This document shows positions 8,249-17,036 of a stretch of 64,000 bases of DNA, in pieces. The notes under the pieces are model-generated. The model was given only the letters and a program-made list of their open reading frames with translations, searched no databases and was not told the DNA's origin. The stretch is taken from the NCBI RefSeq assembly GCF_029910215.1, contig NZ_CP110395.1, forward strand, positions 806,001 through 870,000. Reading direction: 5' to 3'. Within the stretch, counting starts at the first letter, position 1, and every line of letters begins with the position of its first letter. The position numbers and the translations under genes are program-made. Origin of the DNA: Paraburkholderia sp. D15 (GTDB lineage Bacteria; Pseudomonadota; Gammaproteobacteria; Burkholderiales; Burkholderiaceae).

Positions 8249-9826
8249 GTGAGAAAGAAACTGATGGGTCTGCTGGTGGCGGGCTGTCTGCCTGGCATCG
8301 CGATGGCGGACACCACGGCCGACCAGATCAAGGCATTGCAGGCGCAACTCGACGCGCTGCAAAAAGCCGTGCGGCGCTTGCAGACTCAATCGCCCGCTCA
8401 ACCACAAACGCAGCCGCAGTCGAAGTCCGGACCGGCGATGGCGGCTCCCGCTACAGCCGTCACCGTCGATCCATCGTCGCCGGATTACGGCAGCGCGCGA
8501 GCCGCGCTGACCAACGACGACGTCACGTCGCTAAAGCAGCAACTCGCCGCGCAGCAGCTCAAAGTGAATTCGCTCGAAGATGCCGCGACCACCGGGCCGA
8601 TCGCCGGCCTCTCGGTCACCGGCTACATCGATCCGACCTACCTGTTCAACCGTGCGCAGGGCAGTTCGTCGTTCCTGTTCGCGAATCACGAAAGCACCGG
8701 CGGCTACTTCAACAGCACGTTCGGCGACGTGTATCTCGACATCAAGAAGACCTTCGGTGTCGGGCCGATGGCGCCATCCGCAGAAATCACGCTGATGCCC
8801 AATCGCGGCAACGGCATCACGCTGTTGCAGAACGAGCACGGACAGATTGGCAACAACATCCTGAACACGGCGGTGGTGACGGTGCCGCTGTCGGGCACGA
8901 CGACGTTCGTGGCGGGGTTGATGTCGAGCTTCGGCGGCTATGAAGTGCAGCAGTCGAACCAGATGCTCACGCTGACCCATAACCTGCTGTACGACTTCTC
9001 CGATCCCGGCAGCTACATCGGCCTCGGCGCGAACTACTCGAAGGGCAATTGGGCGTGGAAGTTCCTGCTCGGCAACGAACAGTACCGCACCAACGGCGCC
9101 ATCACGCAGACCGGCACGAACGCGCTGGGCGATCCGCTCACCACCAGCAACAAGGTGCCGACCTTCACGGCGCGCGCGGACTACACGTGGTCGAGCGCGC
9201 TGGATATCGGCGCGTCGTTCAACATCGGCCGGCAGACCTTGCCGAGCGCGATCAATCCGACCACCGGCGCGGTCAGCTACGGCGTGAGCGGACAGGCCCC
9301 CGGCGGCTACGGCACGTTCTTCTTCTCCGAAGCCGACCTGACCTATCTGCTCGCCGACGTCCAGTACAACGTCGAACTCGATTACGGCCAGCAGCAGAAC
9401 GCCGCGTTCAACGGCGGCCAGGCGCAATGGTATGGCGTGTCGCTGCTCGCGCATCGCAAGTTCAGCCTGCCCGGCCTCGGACGGATGGGCGCGACGCTGC
9501 GCTACGACTTCCTCGCCGACAGCAAGAACGGCGGTGGCGGCGGCGGGGTCGCGCTGAATGCGCAAGGGCGCGATCCGTACAACGGCTTCGGCATCGGCGC
9601 GGACTGTGCGGCGAACGCCCAGGCGAGCGGCGGTTTGGGACTGCAATGCAAGGGCTCGAATCGTCAGGACGTCGCGCTCGATCTGCTTTTCTTCCCGACC
9701 GCGGCGATCACGGTGAAGGTCGAGTACCGGCACGACTGGGCCAACAACCCGGTGTTTTTGCGTAACGACGGCTCGTACAGCCGCTCGAACGATCTGCTGG
9801 CCACCCAGTTCATCTACTCGTTTTAA
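8249..9826 (+). CDS. DUF3138-like outer membrane porin-type protein
   Basis: A 525-aa exported protein. It has a signal peptide (MRKKLMGLLVAGCLPGIAMA-DTT), an N-terminal coiled-coil of the porin type (DQIKALQAQLDALQKAVRRLQ), and then a long beta-strand-rich barrel region ending in an aromatic C-terminal strand (LLATQFIYSF), as expected for outer membrane insertion. It resembles the Burkholderia DUF3138 family by recollection, and no ligand is known. The GTG start at 8249 is supported by GAGGAG about 8 bases upstream. Its place between a polyamine-binding protein and an exported deiminase suggests passage of guanidino or amine compounds; this is inference. Confidence 0.75.
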   Translation: MRKKLMGLLVAGCLPGIAMADTTADQIKALQAQLDALQKAVRRLQTQSPAQPQTQPQSKSGPAMAAPATAVTVDPSSPDYGSARAALTNDDVTSLKQQLAAQQLKVNSLEDAATTGPIAGLSVTGYIDPTYLFNRAQGSSSFLFANHESTGGYFNSTFGDVYLDIKKTFGVGPMAPSAEITLMPNRGNGITLLQNEHGQIGNNILNTAVVTVPLSGTTTFVAGLMSSFGGYEVQQSNQMLTLTHNLLYDFSDPGSYIGLGANYSKGNWAWKFLLGNEQYRTNGAITQTGTNALGDPLTTSNKVPTFTARADYTWSSALDIGASFNIGRQTLPSAINPTTGAVSYGVSGQAPGGYGTFFFSEADLTYLLADVQYNVELDYGQQQNAAFNGGQAQWYGVSLLAHRKFSLPGLGRMGATLRYDFLADSKNGGGGGGVALNAQGRDPYNGFGIGADCAANAQASGGLGLQCKGSNRQDVALDLLFFPTAAITVKVEYRHDWANNPVFLRNDGSYSRSNDLLATQFIYSF

Positions 9827-9834
9827 CGACGCAC

Positions 9835-9856
9835 GCGGTCCCGGGTTCGGGACCGC
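9835..9856 (+). terminator. GC hairpin after DUF3138 gene
   Basis: Perfect 9-bp stem (9835-9843 with 9848-9856) and GGTT loop, 8 bases after the stop codon. No U-tract follows, so it may attenuate transcription or protect mRNA ends rather than terminate fully. Confidence 0.45.
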
Positions 9857-9859
9857 GGC

Positions 9860-9943
9860 TGGATCTGCATTTGGATCTGCATTTGGATCTGCATTTGGAT
9901 CTGCATTTGGATCTGCATTTGAGTCTGCATTTGAGTCTGCATT
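9860..9943. repeat. 12-bp tandem repeat, seven copies
   Basis: Five identical TGGATCTGCATT units followed by two TGAGTCTGCATT units, without spacers, between the DUF3138 stop and the next gene. The unit and period differ from the 13-bp array on the other side of the same gene. Confidence 0.9.
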
Positions 9944-9967
9944 TAAGTCACCACTCACGGAGATGCG

Positions 9968-11485
9968 ATGAAAGACAAAACCACCCCACCGTTGCCCCTG
10001 AAACCGCTGACGTCCGCCGACTCGCCGCTAAGCCGCCGCGGCTTCATCAAGGGATCGGCCACGCTGTTCGGCGCGTCCTTGATGGGCGCGCTGGCCGGCT
10101 GCGGCGGCGCGGATTCGCCGGCGAGTTCGGCGGCGGAGCGCTCGTTCGCCGCGCGTCCTCTGCCGAACCCGCCGGCGTATCTGATGCCGGCCGAAAACGC
10201 GACGCACAAGGCCACCTATATGGCCTTCGCGTCCGGATCGGAAGGCATCTGGACGCCGGTCACGCCGCAGAGCACGGACGCCGGCATCGACCGGGTCCGC
10301 TCCGATCTGATGGATGTGGCCAAGGCGATCGGCACCTATGAGCCGGTCAACATGCTGGTGCTGCCGGTCGATCTGAGCGCCGCGCAGAATCTGCTGGCCG
10401 TGCCGAGCGGCGCGAATCCCGACATCCACGCGAACTACGTGGCGCGTGGCGCGGGCGTCGGCGGCGTGAATCTGATTCCGCTCGCCAACGGCTTCGACGA
10501 TCTGTGGACGCGCGACACCGGCGCGATCTTCGTCAAGGACACCGCCAACGGCAACGCGCTCGGCGCAGTGAGCTTCAACTTCAGCGGCTGGGGCAATGCG
10601 AACACCGACGGTCAGCACCTCAATCCGGGGATGACCGTGCCGCCGTCGGTGACGGCGAGCAGCAACAAGTCGAAGGCGGGTAAATACTTCCAGCCGTTCG
10701 CGAAGGACCACACGCTGGCTTCGTGGATGGCGCAAGCCAACAACGCGACGCTGATTCAAAGCACGTTGACGCTGGAAGGCGGCGCGATCGAATTCGACGG
10801 CGAGGCGACCGCGATCCTGACGGAATCGGCGGTGCTGCACGTGAACCGCAATCCGCAGCTTTTCAACATTCCGAACGGCGTGGTCGCGAACGCGACGCTG
10901 TTGCCGGGCGCGAAAGCCACGGTGCTGGCCGAACTGCAACGCACGCTCGGCGTGCGCAAGATCATCTGGATTCCGGGCACCGCGATCTACCCGCGCGGTT
11001 GCGGCGCGGGCGGCAAGGGCGGCGCGGCGACGCCCGCGAAGGAGACCGACATCACCAACGGACACGTCGACTTCTACGCGAAGTTTCTCGCGCCCGGCGT
11101 GGTGGTCTATTGCTACGACGCGCCGAACTCGATGGGCGAACGCGCGCTGACCGAGGCGAACTGGGAACACCTCAACAACCAGACCGACGCGAGCGGCCGC
11201 ACGCTGCAACTGATCGAACTGGATACGCCGGCGAACTACGGCACCTCGAACGGCGTGACGCTGAACAACAGCCAGTTGACCAACTTCGCGGTCGGCTACG
11301 TGAACTTCTACACCTGCAACGGCGCGATCATCATGCCGAAGTTCAACGACGCCGATGCCGATTACGCCGCGTGGTCCGCGATTCAACCGTATGCGGGCGG
11401 CCGCGATATCGTGCAGGTGGACATTCTGGGCATTGCGTCGGGCGGCGGCGGGATTCACTGCGCGACGCGGGAACTGCCCGCGTGA
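9968..11485 (+). CDS. Tat-type lipoprotein, agmatine deiminase family (paralogue 1)
   Basis: A 505-aa member of the agmatine deiminase/PAD_porph guanidine-hydrolase family (agmatine to N-carbamoylputrescine plus ammonia in characterised members). The leader has a twin-arginine motif (LSRRGFIKG) followed by a lipobox-like LAGC, so it is probably Tat-exported and lipidated. Catalytic features are visible: LWTRDTGAIF (Asp), TNGHVDFYAKF (His) and GGGGIHC with the nucleophile C498. It is longer than cytoplasmic AguA (about 350 aa) because of leader and insert regions. The start has GGAG upstream. The substrate is unproven; free agmatine or peptidyl-arginine is possible. It is a close paralogue of the gene at 17037. 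Confidence 0.85.
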   Translation: MKDKTTPPLPLKPLTSADSPLSRRGFIKGSATLFGASLMGALAGCGGADSPASSAAERSFAARPLPNPPAYLMPAENATHKATYMAFASGSEGIWTPVTPQSTDAGIDRVRSDLMDVAKAIGTYEPVNMLVLPVDLSAAQNLLAVPSGANPDIHANYVARGAGVGGVNLIPLANGFDDLWTRDTGAIFVKDTANGNALGAVSFNFSGWGNANTDGQHLNPGMTVPPSVTASSNKSKAGKYFQPFAKDHTLASWMAQANNATLIQSTLTLEGGAIEFDGEATAILTESAVLHVNRNPQLFNIPNGVVANATLLPGAKATVLAELQRTLGVRKIIWIPGTAIYPRGCGAGGKGGAATPAKETDITNGHVDFYAKFLAPGVVVYCYDAPNSMGERALTEANWEHLNNQTDASGRTLQLIELDTPANYGTSNGVTLNNSQLTNFAVGYVNFYTCNGAIIMPKFNDADADYAAWSAIQPYAGGRDIVQVDILGIASGGGGIHCATRELPA

Positions 11486-11525
11486 ACGCGTGAAAATCAA
11501 CCGGCCCATCAACCAGGTCAGCCAG

Positions 11526-11570
11526 GCGGCCGCGCCATCGAGGCGTTTTACCTCTCGATAGCGCGGCCGC
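11526..11570. terminator. Bidirectional hairpin between deiminase and LysR genes
   Basis: Inverted repeat of 10 bp (11526-11535 with 11561-11570), one mismatch, and a further 6 bp (11537-11542 with 11554-11559). It lies between convergent genes and overlaps the LysR stop codon. A T-run in the loop but no downstream U-tract makes this a moderate call. Confidence 0.45.
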
Positions 11571-12456
11571 TACCGGCTTCCTTACCCTGTTCGAGCAGCC
11601 ACTCCACCATCTGCTCGACGATCGGTGAACGCAACGGCCCCGCCACGCGCGACAGCCACCACGTGATGCCCGGCAGACGCGGGTAGCCGGCCAGCACCGT
11701 GACCGTGCCGTCGTCGATACTGCCTTGCGCGGCGAGCCGCGACAGGCACGCAATGCCGCGTCCGCGCAGCACCGCATCCAGCACCAGGCGCTGATCGTCG
11801 TAGATCGCGTTCATCCGGTAGGCCGACAACTGATCGCGGAAAATCGGCGCGATGCTCTCGCTGGTCAGGTTCTCTTCGAGACAAATTAATCCGGCGTGCA
11901 GATGATGTTTGGCACGCGGCACGCGGGCCAGTTTCGCCGCCAGCTCCGCGCCGCACACGGTCACCCATTCGTCCTGCAGAAACGGCACTTCGAGCAAACC
12001 CGCCTGCTGCATCGGCCGTGCGCCGATCGTCATGTCGACGTCGATCTCGTCGACGTAGCGGGCGCTTTCGTCGGTGGACAGCAGCGGGCACAGATCGGGC
12101 AGCGTGGCCTGCAAGCGGTCGAGGCGCGGTTGCAACCAGCCGTGCAGCAATGGCGCGGGACACACCAGCACGACGAGACCGGGGTCCAGATACGTGGCGA
12201 TCCGGCCGAGGCCGCTGCGCAGCGTTTCCATCGAACGCTGCACGCTTCGCTGCAGCACTTCGCCCGCCACCGTCAACTCCACGCCGCGGCCGATGCGGCG
12301 AAACAGCGGCTGCCCCAGTTGCTCTTCCAGTTGCTGGATCTGGTGACTGACGGCCGATTGCGACAGATGCAGTTCGTCGGCGGCGCGCGAGAAGTTACCC
12401 AGCCGCGCGGCCGCTTCGAAACCCATCAATAGCTTCAGGGAAGGAACGCGTTGCAT
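11548..12456 (-). CDS. LysR-family regulator (GcvA-like)
   Basis: A 302-aa LysR-type transcriptional regulator. The N-terminal winged helix-turn-helix is clear (FEAAARLGNFSRAADELHLS, QSAVSHQIQQLEEQLGQPLF), followed by the periplasmic-binding-like effector domain. It is divergent from the cytoplasmic aguA at 12559 across 102 bp, the usual arrangement for a LysR controlling its neighbour. The 24-bp motif at 12487-12510 sits in this gap and recurs at 6558-6581. It probably responds to agmatine or a product. The effector is not visible in sequence. Confidence 0.9.
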   Translation of the reverse strand: MQRVPSLKLLMGFEAAARLGNFSRAADELHLSQSAVSHQIQQLEEQLGQPLFRRIGRGVELTVAGEVLQRSVQRSMETLRSGLGRIATYLDPGLVVLVCPAPLLHGWLQPRLDRLQATLPDLCPLLSTDESARYVDEIDVDMTIGARPMQQAGLLEVPFLQDEWVTVCGAELAAKLARVPRAKHHLHAGLICLEENLTSESIAPIFRDQLSAYRMNAIYDDQRLVLDAVLRGRGIACLSRLAAQGSIDDGTVTVLAGYPRLPGITWWLSRVAGPLRSPIVEQMVEWLLEQGKEAGSGRAIER

Positions 12457-12486
12457 CGAGCTATGAGAAAAGTTGATTGATCAGGC

Positions 12487-12510
12487 CAAAAAACATCATT
12501 TTTCATCAAG
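12487..12510. promoter_or_regulatory. Shared 24-bp motif, copy 2 in LysR/aguA divergent promoter
   Basis: Second copy of the element at 6558-6581 (21 of 24 identical), preceded by GTTGATTGATC. It lies centrally in the 102-bp gap between the LysR and aguA starts, where an autoregulating LysR would bind. TGATGAAAAATGATG on the minus strand is an internal direct repeat. Confidence 0.55.
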
Positions 12511-12558
12511 TGTAACCCGTATCAAAATGCATCACCACCTAACGATGGAGACAGCAGG

Positions 12559-13605
12559 ATGAGTCGCTTCGATGCTCGGCAATTCGGCTACAGAATGCCC
12601 GCCGAATGGGAAAGGATGGACACCACGTGGTTGGGCTGGCCGATTTTCGACGGCCGCGAAGACGTGTGGGGCAGCCACTACCGGCGCGTGTGCCGGGAGT
12701 TCGCGCTGGTCGCGCAGACCATCGCCCGCTATCAGCGTTGCGTGGTGACCGCGCATCACGCCGAGGCGGACGCCGCGCGCGAACTGCTCGGCAGCACGGT
12801 GGACGTGCTCGCCGTCGCCGCGGAAGACAACTGGCTGCGCGACTGCGGCCCGATCTTCCTGCTGGGCGAGGACGGTCAGCTTGGCGCGGCCGCGTTCCGC
12901 TTCAACTGCTGGGGCGAGAAGTACCAGCCGTACGACGGTTGCCAGCAGGTCACGCAGGACATCGCCCGCGCGGCCGGCGCACGGATCTTCAACTCGCACA
13001 TGGTGCTGGAAGGCGGCTCGTTCTATGTCGACGGACAGGGCACGCTGCTCACCACGGAAAGCTGTCTGCTGCATCCGAACCGTAATCCGCACATGAATCG
13101 CGCGGAGATCGAAGCCGAGTTGCGCCGCATGCTCGGCGTCGAGAAGATCATCTGGTTGCCGGGCAATCCCGACGAAGTGGAAACGAATGGGCACGTGGAC
13201 GGCATCGCGTCGTTCATCGCGCCCGGCAGGCTGCTATGTCAGTCGGCGAGCCCGGTGCAGGGCGATTACTTCCACGTGATGCGCGAGAACCGCCGCGCGC
13301 TGGAACTCGCCACCGACGCCGCCGGGCGCAGCTTCGAACTGCTCGATCTGCCGTCGCCGATCGTCAGCGAACGCTTCGGCTCCGAGCGCTATTGCGATTG
13401 CTACGCGAACTATATTCTGGTGAACGGCGCGGTGATCTCGACCGCGTTCGGCGTCGAACAGGACCAGGCCGCGCGCGACGTGTTCGCCCAGGCTTTCCCC
13501 GACCGGCGCGTGGAGTTGCTGCCGATCGCCACCTTGTCGATCGGCGGCGGCAGCATTCATTGCTCGACGCAACAGCAGCCCGCCGTTGCCGTCCCCGTTG
13601 TTTGA
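12559..13605 (+). CDS. aguA: Agmatine deiminase (cytoplasmic AguA)
   Basis: A 348-aa agmatine deiminase converting agmatine to N-carbamoylputrescine and ammonia. There is no leader, and its length is typical of AguA. Visible family features are MPAEWERMDTTWLGWP at the N-terminus, EDNWLRDCGPIF (catalytic Asp), ETNGHVDGIASF (His) and GGGSIHC with nucleophile C335. The start is supported by GGAGACAGCAGG just upstream. The next gene, 30 bp downstream, encodes the amidase that uses its product, so the pair forms the canonical AguA-AguB route to putrescine. It is probably under the divergent LysR. Confidence 0.92.
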   Translation: MSRFDARQFGYRMPAEWERMDTTWLGWPIFDGREDVWGSHYRRVCREFALVAQTIARYQRCVVTAHHAEADAARELLGSTVDVLAVAAEDNWLRDCGPIFLLGEDGQLGAAAFRFNCWGEKYQPYDGCQQVTQDIARAAGARIFNSHMVLEGGSFYVDGQGTLLTTESCLLHPNRNPHMNRAEIEAELRRMLGVEKIIWLPGNPDEVETNGHVDGIASFIAPGRLLCQSASPVQGDYFHVMRENRRALELATDAAGRSFELLDLPSPIVSERFGSERYCDCYANYILVNGAVISTAFGVEQDQAARDVFAQAFPDRRVELLPIATLSIGGGSIHCSTQQQPAVAVPVV

Positions 13606-13635
13606 TCCAGACCGACACTGCTTGAAGGAACCGAT

Positions 13636-14550
13636 ATGGCGTCACGAAACATCACCGTAGCGTCGGTGCAAATGGCATCCGGCAGCTGGACCTTCGAAGA
13701 CAACATGGCCACCGCGGAGCGTTTGATCCGCGCGGCCGCCGCGCAGGGCGCGAATCTCGTGCTGTGTCCGGAGCTTTTCATGATGCCGTACTTCTGCCTC
13801 GATCAGAACGTCCGGCATCTGGAGCTGGCCGAGCCGTTCGCGGGCAATCCGCGCATCGCGCGCTTCGCGCGGCTCGCGGGCGAACTCGGCATCGTGCTAC
13901 CGATCGGCTTCTTCGAGCGCGCCGGCAACGCCGCGTATAACTCGATCGCAGTGGCCGACGCCGATGGTCAGGTGCTGGGCGTGTATCGCAAGACGCACAT
14001 TCCGGACGGCCCCGGCTACACGGAGAAGTTCTATTTCACGCCGGGCGACACCGGCTTCAAGGTGTGGGACACGCGCTTCGGCAGGATCGGCATCGGCATC
14101 TGCTGGGACCAGTGGTATCCGGAGACCGCGCGCAGTCTCGCGCTGATGGGCGCGGAGGTGCTGTGCTTTCCGACCATCATCGGGTCCGAGCCGTTCAGCA
14201 GCGAGTTCGATTCGGCAGGGCACTGGCAGCGCACGATGCAAGGCCACGCGGCGGCGAACATGGTGCCGGTGGTGGCGGCCAACCGGATCGGCCGCGAGGT
14301 CGGTTTCGGCAACGGCAATCCGCAGCAGCAGGGACTGGCCGGCGTGTTCTACGGGTCGAGCTTCATCGCCGATCACACGGGCGAGAAAGTGGCCGAGGCG
14401 AATCGCACGGACGAAACCGTTCTGCTGCACACGTTCGATCTCGACGCGATCCGCGCGGACCGGCAATCGTGGGGTTTCTTCCGCGACCGCCGTCCGGAGA
14501 TGTACCGCACGCTGCTGACGAGCGACGGCGCCTCGTCCTGCTATCGCTAA
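13636..14550 (+). CDS. aguB: N-carbamoylputrescine amidase (AguB)
   Basis: A 304-aa nitrilase-superfamily amidase hydrolysing N-carbamoylputrescine to putrescine, CO2 and ammonia. The Glu-Lys-Cys catalytic triad is visible: E46 in LVLCPELFMM, K119 in GVYRKTHIPD, and C156 in GIGICWDQWYPE. The substrate-type features (IIGSEPFSSEFDSAGHWQR, ANMVPVVAANRIG) match AguB rather than a generic nitrilase. An AAGGAA ribosome site precedes it. It lies between aguA and a polyamine-binding protein, completing a cytoplasmic agmatine-to-putrescine pathway. Confidence 0.93.
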   Translation: MASRNITVASVQMASGSWTFEDNMATAERLIRAAAAQGANLVLCPELFMMPYFCLDQNVRHLELAEPFAGNPRIARFARLAGELGIVLPIGFFERAGNAAYNSIAVADADGQVLGVYRKTHIPDGPGYTEKFYFTPGDTGFKVWDTRFGRIGIGICWDQWYPETARSLALMGAEVLCFPTIIGSEPFSSEFDSAGHWQRTMQGHAAANMVPVVAANRIGREVGFGNGNPQQQGLAGVFYGSSFIADHTGEKVAEANRTDETVLLHTFDLDAIRADRQSWGFFRDRRPEMYRTLLTSDGASSCYR

Positions 14551-14560
14551 GGAATTCACG

Positions 14561-15679
14561 ATGAAAAACCACTGGCTCCCGGCGCTCCGCGCACTCGGCC
14601 TCGGCCTCGGTCTGTGCCTGCTGGCCGCACCGTCTCACGCCGAGGAAGAGAAGGTTCTGAATCTGTACAACTGGAGCGAGTATTTCGCGCCCGACACGCT
14701 ATCTGAATTCCAGAAGGAAACCGGCATCAAGGTCCGTTACGACTCGTACGACAGCGACGAGACCTTGCAGTCCAAACTGCTGACCGGCGACAGCGGCTAC
14801 GACCTCGTGTGGCCGACCAACGACTTCATGGCCAAACAGATTCAGGCCGGCGCGTTCCGCAAGCTCGACAAGAGCAAGCTGCCGAACCTGAAGTACCTGG
14901 ACCCCGCGCTGCTGAAGCTGATGGCGCAGTCCGATCCGGGTAATCAGTACGGCGTGCCGTACATGTGGGGCACGGTGGGCGTCGGCTACGATCGCGCGAA
15001 AGTGGCGTCGATTCTCGGCAAGGACATGCCGGCCGATAGCCTCGATCTGCTGTTCAATCCGGCGATCGCGTCGCGGATCGCCGCGCATTGCGGCATCGGC
15101 GTGCAGGATTCGGCGAGCACCGTGCTGCCGCTCGCGCTGCGTTACGTCGGTCGCGATCCGGTGAATCCGACCGCGCAGGACTATGCGGTCGCGCAGACCA
15201 TGCTGAAGAAGGTGCGGCCGTCCATCCGCCTGTTCGTCAACTCGGCGAATGCCAACGAGTTGATCGACGGCGAGCTGTGCGTGATGATCGGCTATTCCGG
15301 CGCGATCAATCTGGCCGCGCAGAAGGCGCGGCAACTGGACGGCAAACGCGACGTGGTCTACGACATCCCGAGCGTGGGCACCTTGATGTGGTTCGACGGC
15401 ATGGTGATTCCGAAGACGGCGAAGCATCCGGACAACGCGCATGCGTTCATCAACTACATTCTGCGGCCCGACGTGGTGGCGAAGATCTCGAACGCGACGC
15501 GCTATGCGAATGCCAATCAAGGCGCACTGAAGCTGATGGACCCGACGCTGGTCAATAACCCCAGCGTCTATCCGGATGAGCAGAAGAAACGGACGTTGTT
15601 CACGCCGGTGGCCGAATCGCCTGCCACCGCGCGTCTGGAGGGCAGGATCTGGCTCGGCCTGAAGGCGAGCACGCCCTGA
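14561..15679 (+). CDS. PotF-like polyamine-binding periplasmic protein 2
   Basis: A 372-aa PotD/PotF family binding protein with signal peptide (cleavage near APSHA-EEE). It carries the motifs LNLYNWSEYFAPDT, YDSYDSDETLQSKLLTGDSGYD, YGVPYMWGTVGVGYD and TLMWFDGMVIPKTAKHPDNA. It is a paralogue of the protein at 6844, and both lack the ABC permease and ATPase genes nearby. Gene order aguA-aguB-binding protein-Tat deiminase resembles the agu2ABCA' operon I recall from Pseudomonas aeruginosa PA14, where the C gene is such a binding protein. The true ligand (agmatine, putrescine or carbamoylputrescine) is unproven. Confidence 0.9.
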   Translation: MKNHWLPALRALGLGLGLCLLAAPSHAEEEKVLNLYNWSEYFAPDTLSEFQKETGIKVRYDSYDSDETLQSKLLTGDSGYDLVWPTNDFMAKQIQAGAFRKLDKSKLPNLKYLDPALLKLMAQSDPGNQYGVPYMWGTVGVGYDRAKVASILGKDMPADSLDLLFNPAIASRIAAHCGIGVQDSASTVLPLALRYVGRDPVNPTAQDYAVAQTMLKKVRPSIRLFVNSANANELIDGELCVMIGYSGAINLAAQKARQLDGKRDVVYDIPSVGTLMWFDGMVIPKTAKHPDNAHAFINYILRPDVVAKISNATRYANANQGALKLMDPTLVNNPSVYPDEQKKRTLFTPVAESPATARLEGRIWLGLKASTP

Positions 15680-15727
15680 TTGACCGGCGGTGCAGTGAGT
15701 TTGACGAAAGGGTATGAGGTGGTGGAT

Positions 15728-16837
15728 ATGACGACACGACGTCGTTTTCTGAAACGGGGGCTGGTGGCCTCGAGCGGCGCGCTGCTGGCGAACGCGCTGG
15801 GTGGCGGCTTCGGCGCCCTCGCGTTCGCGCAGGGCGGCAACTGGCGCATGCCGGACGAGGGCGCTCAGCACGCCGCGACATGGATGGCCTTTGGCGCCAG
15901 CGAGGACATCTGGGGCGGCAAGCTGTTGCCGGTGGTGCGCGAGAATCTCGCGGGCATCGCCAAGGCGATCGCCGCGCACGAGCCGGTGAAGATGCTGGTG
16001 CGCGAAGAGGATCACGATATCGCCGCGCGTCTGTGCGGCGCGTCGGTCGAACTCGTGCCGCAGGCCATCGACGATTTGTGGATGCGCGATACGGGCCCCG
16101 TGTTCGTGAAGAACGCGAGCGGTCAGCCTGGCGCGGTGGGCTTCAATTTCAACGGCTGGGGCAACAAGCAGGAACACGAACAGGACGCGGAGATCGCCGC
16201 GTTCGTCGCGCAGCGGGCCAGTGCGCAGTTCGTCGGCACGCGGCTGGTGCTGGAGGGCGGCGGTATCGAAGTGGACGGCGAGGGCACGGCGATCATTACC
16301 GAGAGCTGCGTGTTGAACGCCAATCGCAATCCGGGTGTGAGCCGCGCGCAGTGCGAGGCGGAGCTGGCGCGTTTGCTCGGCGTGACGAAAATCGTCTGGC
16401 TGCCGGGCATCAAGGGCAAGGATATTACCGACGGCCATACCGACTTCTACGCGCGCTTCGTGTCTCCGGGCGTGGTGGTGGCCGGGCTCGATCCCGATCC
16501 GGCTTCCTACGATCACGCGGTGACGAAGCGTCATCTGGAGATTCTGCGCAAATCGACCGATGCGAAAGGCCGCGCGTTGAAAGTAGTGGTGCTGCCGGGG
16601 CCGACGAGCGTGCGTCATCGGTACGAGAACGATCAGTTCGCGGCGGGCTACATCAATTTCTACGTGTGCAATCGCGCGGTGATCGCACCGCAATTCGGCG
16701 ACGGCAAGGCCGATCGCAATACGCGCGACGTGCTGGTGGATCTGTTCCCCGGCCGCGAGGTGATCCAGTTGAATATCGACGGCGTCGCGGCGGGCGGCGG
16801 CGGGATTCACTGCACGACGCAGCAGCAGCCCGCCTGA
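15728..16837 (+). CDS. Tat-exported agmatine deiminase family protein (Agu2A'-like)
   Basis: A 369-aa agmatine deiminase family protein with an N-terminal twin-arginine leader (TTRRRFLKRGLVASSGALLANAL, probable signal peptidase I site at AFA-QG). The catalytic signature is complete: LWMRDTGPVF, ITDGHTDFYARF and GGGGIHC with C362. ATG 15728 was chosen because the Arg-Arg leader begins there and GAGGTGG precedes it; a TTG 48 bases upstream would disrupt leader geometry. It is expected to act in the periplasm as a soluble enzyme, converting external agmatine before uptake. This is inferred from the leader and neighbours. Confidence 0.87.
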   Translation: MTTRRRFLKRGLVASSGALLANALGGGFGALAFAQGGNWRMPDEGAQHAATWMAFGASEDIWGGKLLPVVRENLAGIAKAIAAHEPVKMLVREEDHDIAARLCGASVELVPQAIDDLWMRDTGPVFVKNASGQPGAVGFNFNGWGNKQEHEQDAEIAAFVAQRASAQFVGTRLVLEGGGIEVDGEGTAIITESCVLNANRNPGVSRAQCEAELARLLGVTKIVWLPGIKGKDITDGHTDFYARFVSPGVVVAGLDPDPASYDHAVTKRHLEILRKSTDAKGRALKVVVLPGPTSVRHRYENDQFAAGYINFYVCNRAVIAPQFGDGKADRNTRDVLVDLFPGREVIQLNIDGVAAGGGGIHCTTQQQPA

Positions 16838-17036
16838 GTGATGGCGTGAAGCGCACTTAGCGTTGCTGGTGCGCGGCGCTGTCGCGACGATCTCCGCGGC
16901 CGGTCGCCGGCCGCGTGTCGAAGCGGTTTCCCTTTGATCTTGATGAGTAGGTGCCTGCCGGAGATGGAAACGTCTGCGGCAGGGCGAAGTGCTGGCCGGT
17001 GTTTTGCATCGGACGGGCAGTAACAGGTAAGGAAAA

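Noticed and set aside
9871..10341. Plus-strand frame reading through the 12-bp repeat (Asp-Leu-His repeats)
   Set aside because: Product is only the repeat plus a shadow of the deiminase gene; no start signal.
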